A stretch of 64,000 nt of DNA from Blasia pusilla (Eukaryota > Marchantiophyta > Marchantiopsida > Blasiales): contig CM114272.1 in the NCBI GenBank assembly GCA_050084515.1, positions 29,264,001-29,328,000 on the forward strand, given 5' to 3'. Each line of letters starts with the position of its first letter. Position 1 is the first letter of the stretch. The position numbers were made by a program, and so were the translations under genes. Below are positions 60,788-64,000 of the stretch, piece by piece. The notes beneath the pieces are model-generated. The model did no database searches. It was not told the DNA's origin and saw only the letters and a list, made by a program, of their open reading frames with translations.

Positions 60788-63700
60788 GACATCATTTTCA
60801 TGAAGTTCCATACAATCAAGATTGGAAACATACATGGTTACCTTGAAATTCCCTTCATCCCTTCGACTCAATGAGTGTCGAAGTTTCATTACCTTCGGCC
60901 AATAGATATTTCACCATCTTCAATGCCTCCACCTGTGTCACCCCGTTCTTCAGATCCTTCGACGATAGTGTGAAGACTACTCTAACTTAGAGAGAGCGTT
61001 TATCGGGCATTCTAAATTTTCTCTACTCGTCTAGTGAGCTAACATGTGTCATATTACGGCTAGTTAGTTCAAAAGGGTCTGACTACTTTCCAGTCAAATA
61101 AAATATTTGTGAAGTAAAATCCCCTTCAAATATAAGGTCGTCTAGAATTTTTAACTCTTTCGAATATAAGACGGTGAAATAACATCCCCTCCAAATATAA
61201 GCTCGTCTCCAATTTTTAACTCTTACTCACAAGTGTACATTTCAAATCATTACATTTGGAGGGCCTTCACTTCTTTGGGAGGGGGGAGTTACCAAAAGAA
61301 GTGAATTCCCCCCCTCCCCCCCCCAATCCATGGTAATTTTCAACTTGCGGATTAAAAGAAAGGGAATAAGGAGGAAGACCACAAGGTCGATACAGTGAAC
61401 GATGATGATGATGATGGTAGAAATTATGGTTTGCAAGTCAAGTTTAAGGTCTTTGTCATATGCATAATAGACCTATTTCATCTTGAAATTAGATAGTCAA
61501 TTCTTAGTTCTGCCATTGCAAGTCTCTTACACATTATACACTTTGTTTATAGGTGCTAGAACACATGCACGTCCTTTGACAACAAACCTAGGTGTCAAGG
61601 GTATGTTGCAAAAGAGATGTTCGGTCTGGCCAAGGGAAAAGAAGGACCTGATCCCACACATGGCACAAACCCATGCTAGGCTAGCTAATGGAGTGCTTTT
61701 GGAAAACCCTCCACAACAAGACCTCTTCCTGTTCGAGAGGGTTAGCTAATATCCCGAGCCAATCTTGTCCCTTGGTTATGCTTAGCTATATAATCCCACC
61801 ATGGTGAGATTCAACACCTTATGTTATCTGCCTTGCACCATGTAGTGGTTTGTTGGATTGGATCAAGGTAGCAAACTCCCTCCTCCCTCTATCAACCCCC
61901 AAGAGTGGACTAGATCGAGACACGTTTTGACGTTTAAAATTTGCCATTGTCGACATGTTGGCAGGCAATGTGGACTACCAACTAGACTTACACGAGTATT
62001 TGAGAGATGGGTTGGAGAATATAAAGGGTTTGTTAAACACTGCACTCTCATTTCTAGATATCATGTGATGCATTCAACGACATCATGCTTTCCTATCCGA
62101 GCACTTCAAGCATTCTCGATCCGATAGTATGTACAAGGCATGGAAGTCTACTAAAAAACCTTTCATTCTTCAACGCCTTAGATTTGCAATATAGAAGATA
62201 TCTACATATGGGGCTTTCTGTTGAAAAGGTGGTAGTCAAGGTATGTGAAGCTCGACTTAGTACATTTATTGCAATATTTATTAAACATGGTTATATTTTG
62301 CAAGCGATATTATGCTAATGTTGGTTGTTTTTGGGCATAAACACTTGGACAAATTAATAGTCAACTCATCCAACAATGAATTTACAAGATCCCTAAGTGA
62401 GAAGCTCCCATGGATCCTAGAAGGAAAACAAAAATATGGAGGGAAGGAGGTCACTAACTTTGTTGACAATGCCACATGCCCACTTGATGAGCCTTCACCT
62501 AGAGCCACCAAGCATAATAATGCAAAGAAGAAAACCACTACACCTTCAAAGAGGAGGGCAACATGTTACATTGCATCTATGAGTCAAAGGATCTCCCCTA
62601 GGCTACCTAGTATAGGGTACACTGAAGAGTTTCAAAGTAGACAAGATCCCATACCAATGTGCACCCCTAGTCTTCGATACTAATTCCACCTCATGCACCA
62701 TTGCCAATCCCACAATGCTAAGGTAAATCTCATGTAAAACAACCAATTTTAAGTAGAACGCACATTTCAAGTGTGGATTATGACACCAAAGTCCACCAAC
62801 AACCACGTGAGATCTTAGAACCAAAGTCTATATACAACAAACTATCTCTTGGAATGTGACATAGCAATAATCTGATTTTGGTTGATATTAGACATATATT
62901 TTACTCTAATGTTGTGTAGGTCTTGGCTAGTGCACATGTGAGAAACTCCACTAGACGTGCCAAGAACCCTATTGTTTCGAGTGTCGGCTATGTTTAAAAC
63001 CTTTTAAGTTATCATAGGAATAGTGAAACATCAATAAAATTAACATGATAAATTATTGTTGGGTAGCCATGCCCCAATGTCAACATCTTTCTATCTCACA
63101 TTCCAAATGTGTCCATTCACAAGGTCTAGTTATATTTGATGGCAGGTGGAACCTTGTCCAATTAAACACATCTATTGTCTTGGGTAGAAATAAGCCGCCA
63201 CAAAAAATAACAACAACTTAGGTATGTAATGTTGTAGCTTATGCATGGGTAACTTGTTTTATATTTGAATTTTGGGCTCATGATGTTTTGACTTATGGTA
63301 TGGCAAGTTTCGCTATTCAAGTAGGTCATCATGCTATTTTGTTGTTGTTGTGTGTGTACCAAATGCATCATTTCATGATCTTACCATAGGTGCCAGTACC
63401 TTCTACAATTGTCAACAAGGAAGGTGTGACTCGTTCTAGAAAAGATTTAGAGATTGGCTATGAGCATTACAACTCGACTCCCATTAATGGTATAACAAGT
63501 CAAAATAATAATACTATCCTTGGGACCATGATAATTTTGATCATTTAAACCTTAATTTAGCATCCCCAAAGTTCATAAGATGAATAGCATAATTTTTATG
63601 ACTCATTAGTTTATAACGGTTGAAACACTCGATGAATGGCTTCATGATCTATCTTTGTCTTTGCATCCTTGCATTGTATTTAATCTCTTGTTTTTGGTTG

Positions 63701-64000
63701 AAAGGGGGCGACGTGTCGTGGGTTATATGGATTTTGTTGGGATGTTGACAAGACTTTTAGTATAAAGCTTCAACCCAATCTGCATTGCATCTCAATGACT
63801 AGTCAAGTGGCAATTTTAGAATAAAACTTGGTGCCAGTTGCTCTTGAGTTGGTGCCATTCCTATATTGCAATCAATCCTTGCCTTCAAATTGAGGAGAGA
63901 CTCATACATGCATGTTACTTGCTGTAGAGTATGGTCTTGCAAAAGTTGGTTTGAGTCGGAACCATGAATGATGAACATCACCTTATTACATATTGATTGA
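60788..64000. other. AT-rich intergenic tract at the window end
   Basis: No recognisable gene. The direct words AAATATAAG..TCGTCT/ACGGTG..AATTTTTAACTCTT recur near 61126-61160 and 61193-61225. A G-run/C-run pair with an imperfect 13/14-bp inverted repeat lies at 61266-61324. A 124-codon + strand open frame at 62312-62683 (lysine-rich) has no recognised domain and may be a transposon fragment. Confidence 0.45.

Overview
The window is nuclear DNA of a land plant. Its four recognisable genes have plant-type orthologues, are split by GT-AG introns, and sit between long AT-rich tracts, decayed transposons, microsatellites and GC-rich, CT-rich gene-start regions. The exact clade cannot be fixed from the sequence. 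A non-seed plant (bryophyte or lycophyte) is a guess.

Layout. (1) 1-322: last exon of a histidine-biosynthesis gene (HISN2, HisIE type), + strand. (2) 2090-7775: complete 13-exon ALADIN nucleoporin gene (AAAS), + strand; every exon junction keeps frame and gives 479 aa. (3) 7776-20250: no convincing gene; a GC-richer part with a 5-unit minisatellite (9989-10354), then about 10 kb of AT-rich DNA. (4) 20250-28860: two related but distinct hAT-superfamily DNA transposons, both on the - strand and lying nearly end to end. Both transposase frames are broken (one frameshift and two stops in the first; three in-frame stops in the second). (5) 28860-33560: AT-rich DNA ending in a Helitron-type 3' terminus. 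(6) 33560-37196: GC-rich upstream region with short tandem repeats. (7) 37197-40770: six-exon receptor-like cytoplasmic kinase gene, + strand, 511 aa, whose glycine loop and DFG aspartate are lost, so it is a predicted pseudokinase. (8) 40771-47316: repeat-rich spacer with several two-copy tandem duplications and hairpins. (9) 47317-54659: seven-exon HEL2/ZNF598-type RING E3 ligase, - strand, 918 aa. (10) 54660-64000: its CT-rich upstream region, a second decayed Helitron-like terminus, microsatellites and a possible gene relic at 60 kb.

The genes are ordinary housekeeping or signalling functions (histidine synthesis, nuclear pore, kinase-like signalling, ribosome quality control) and do not form a functional cluster. 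The less ordinary features are structural: tandem repeats that run directly into 3' splice sites in two unrelated genes, and a scatter of perfect short-loop inverted repeats in noncoding DNA. No CRISPR array, operon or prokaryotic system is present. All gene models were built by hand from splice signals and remembered family sequences; no database search was possible.
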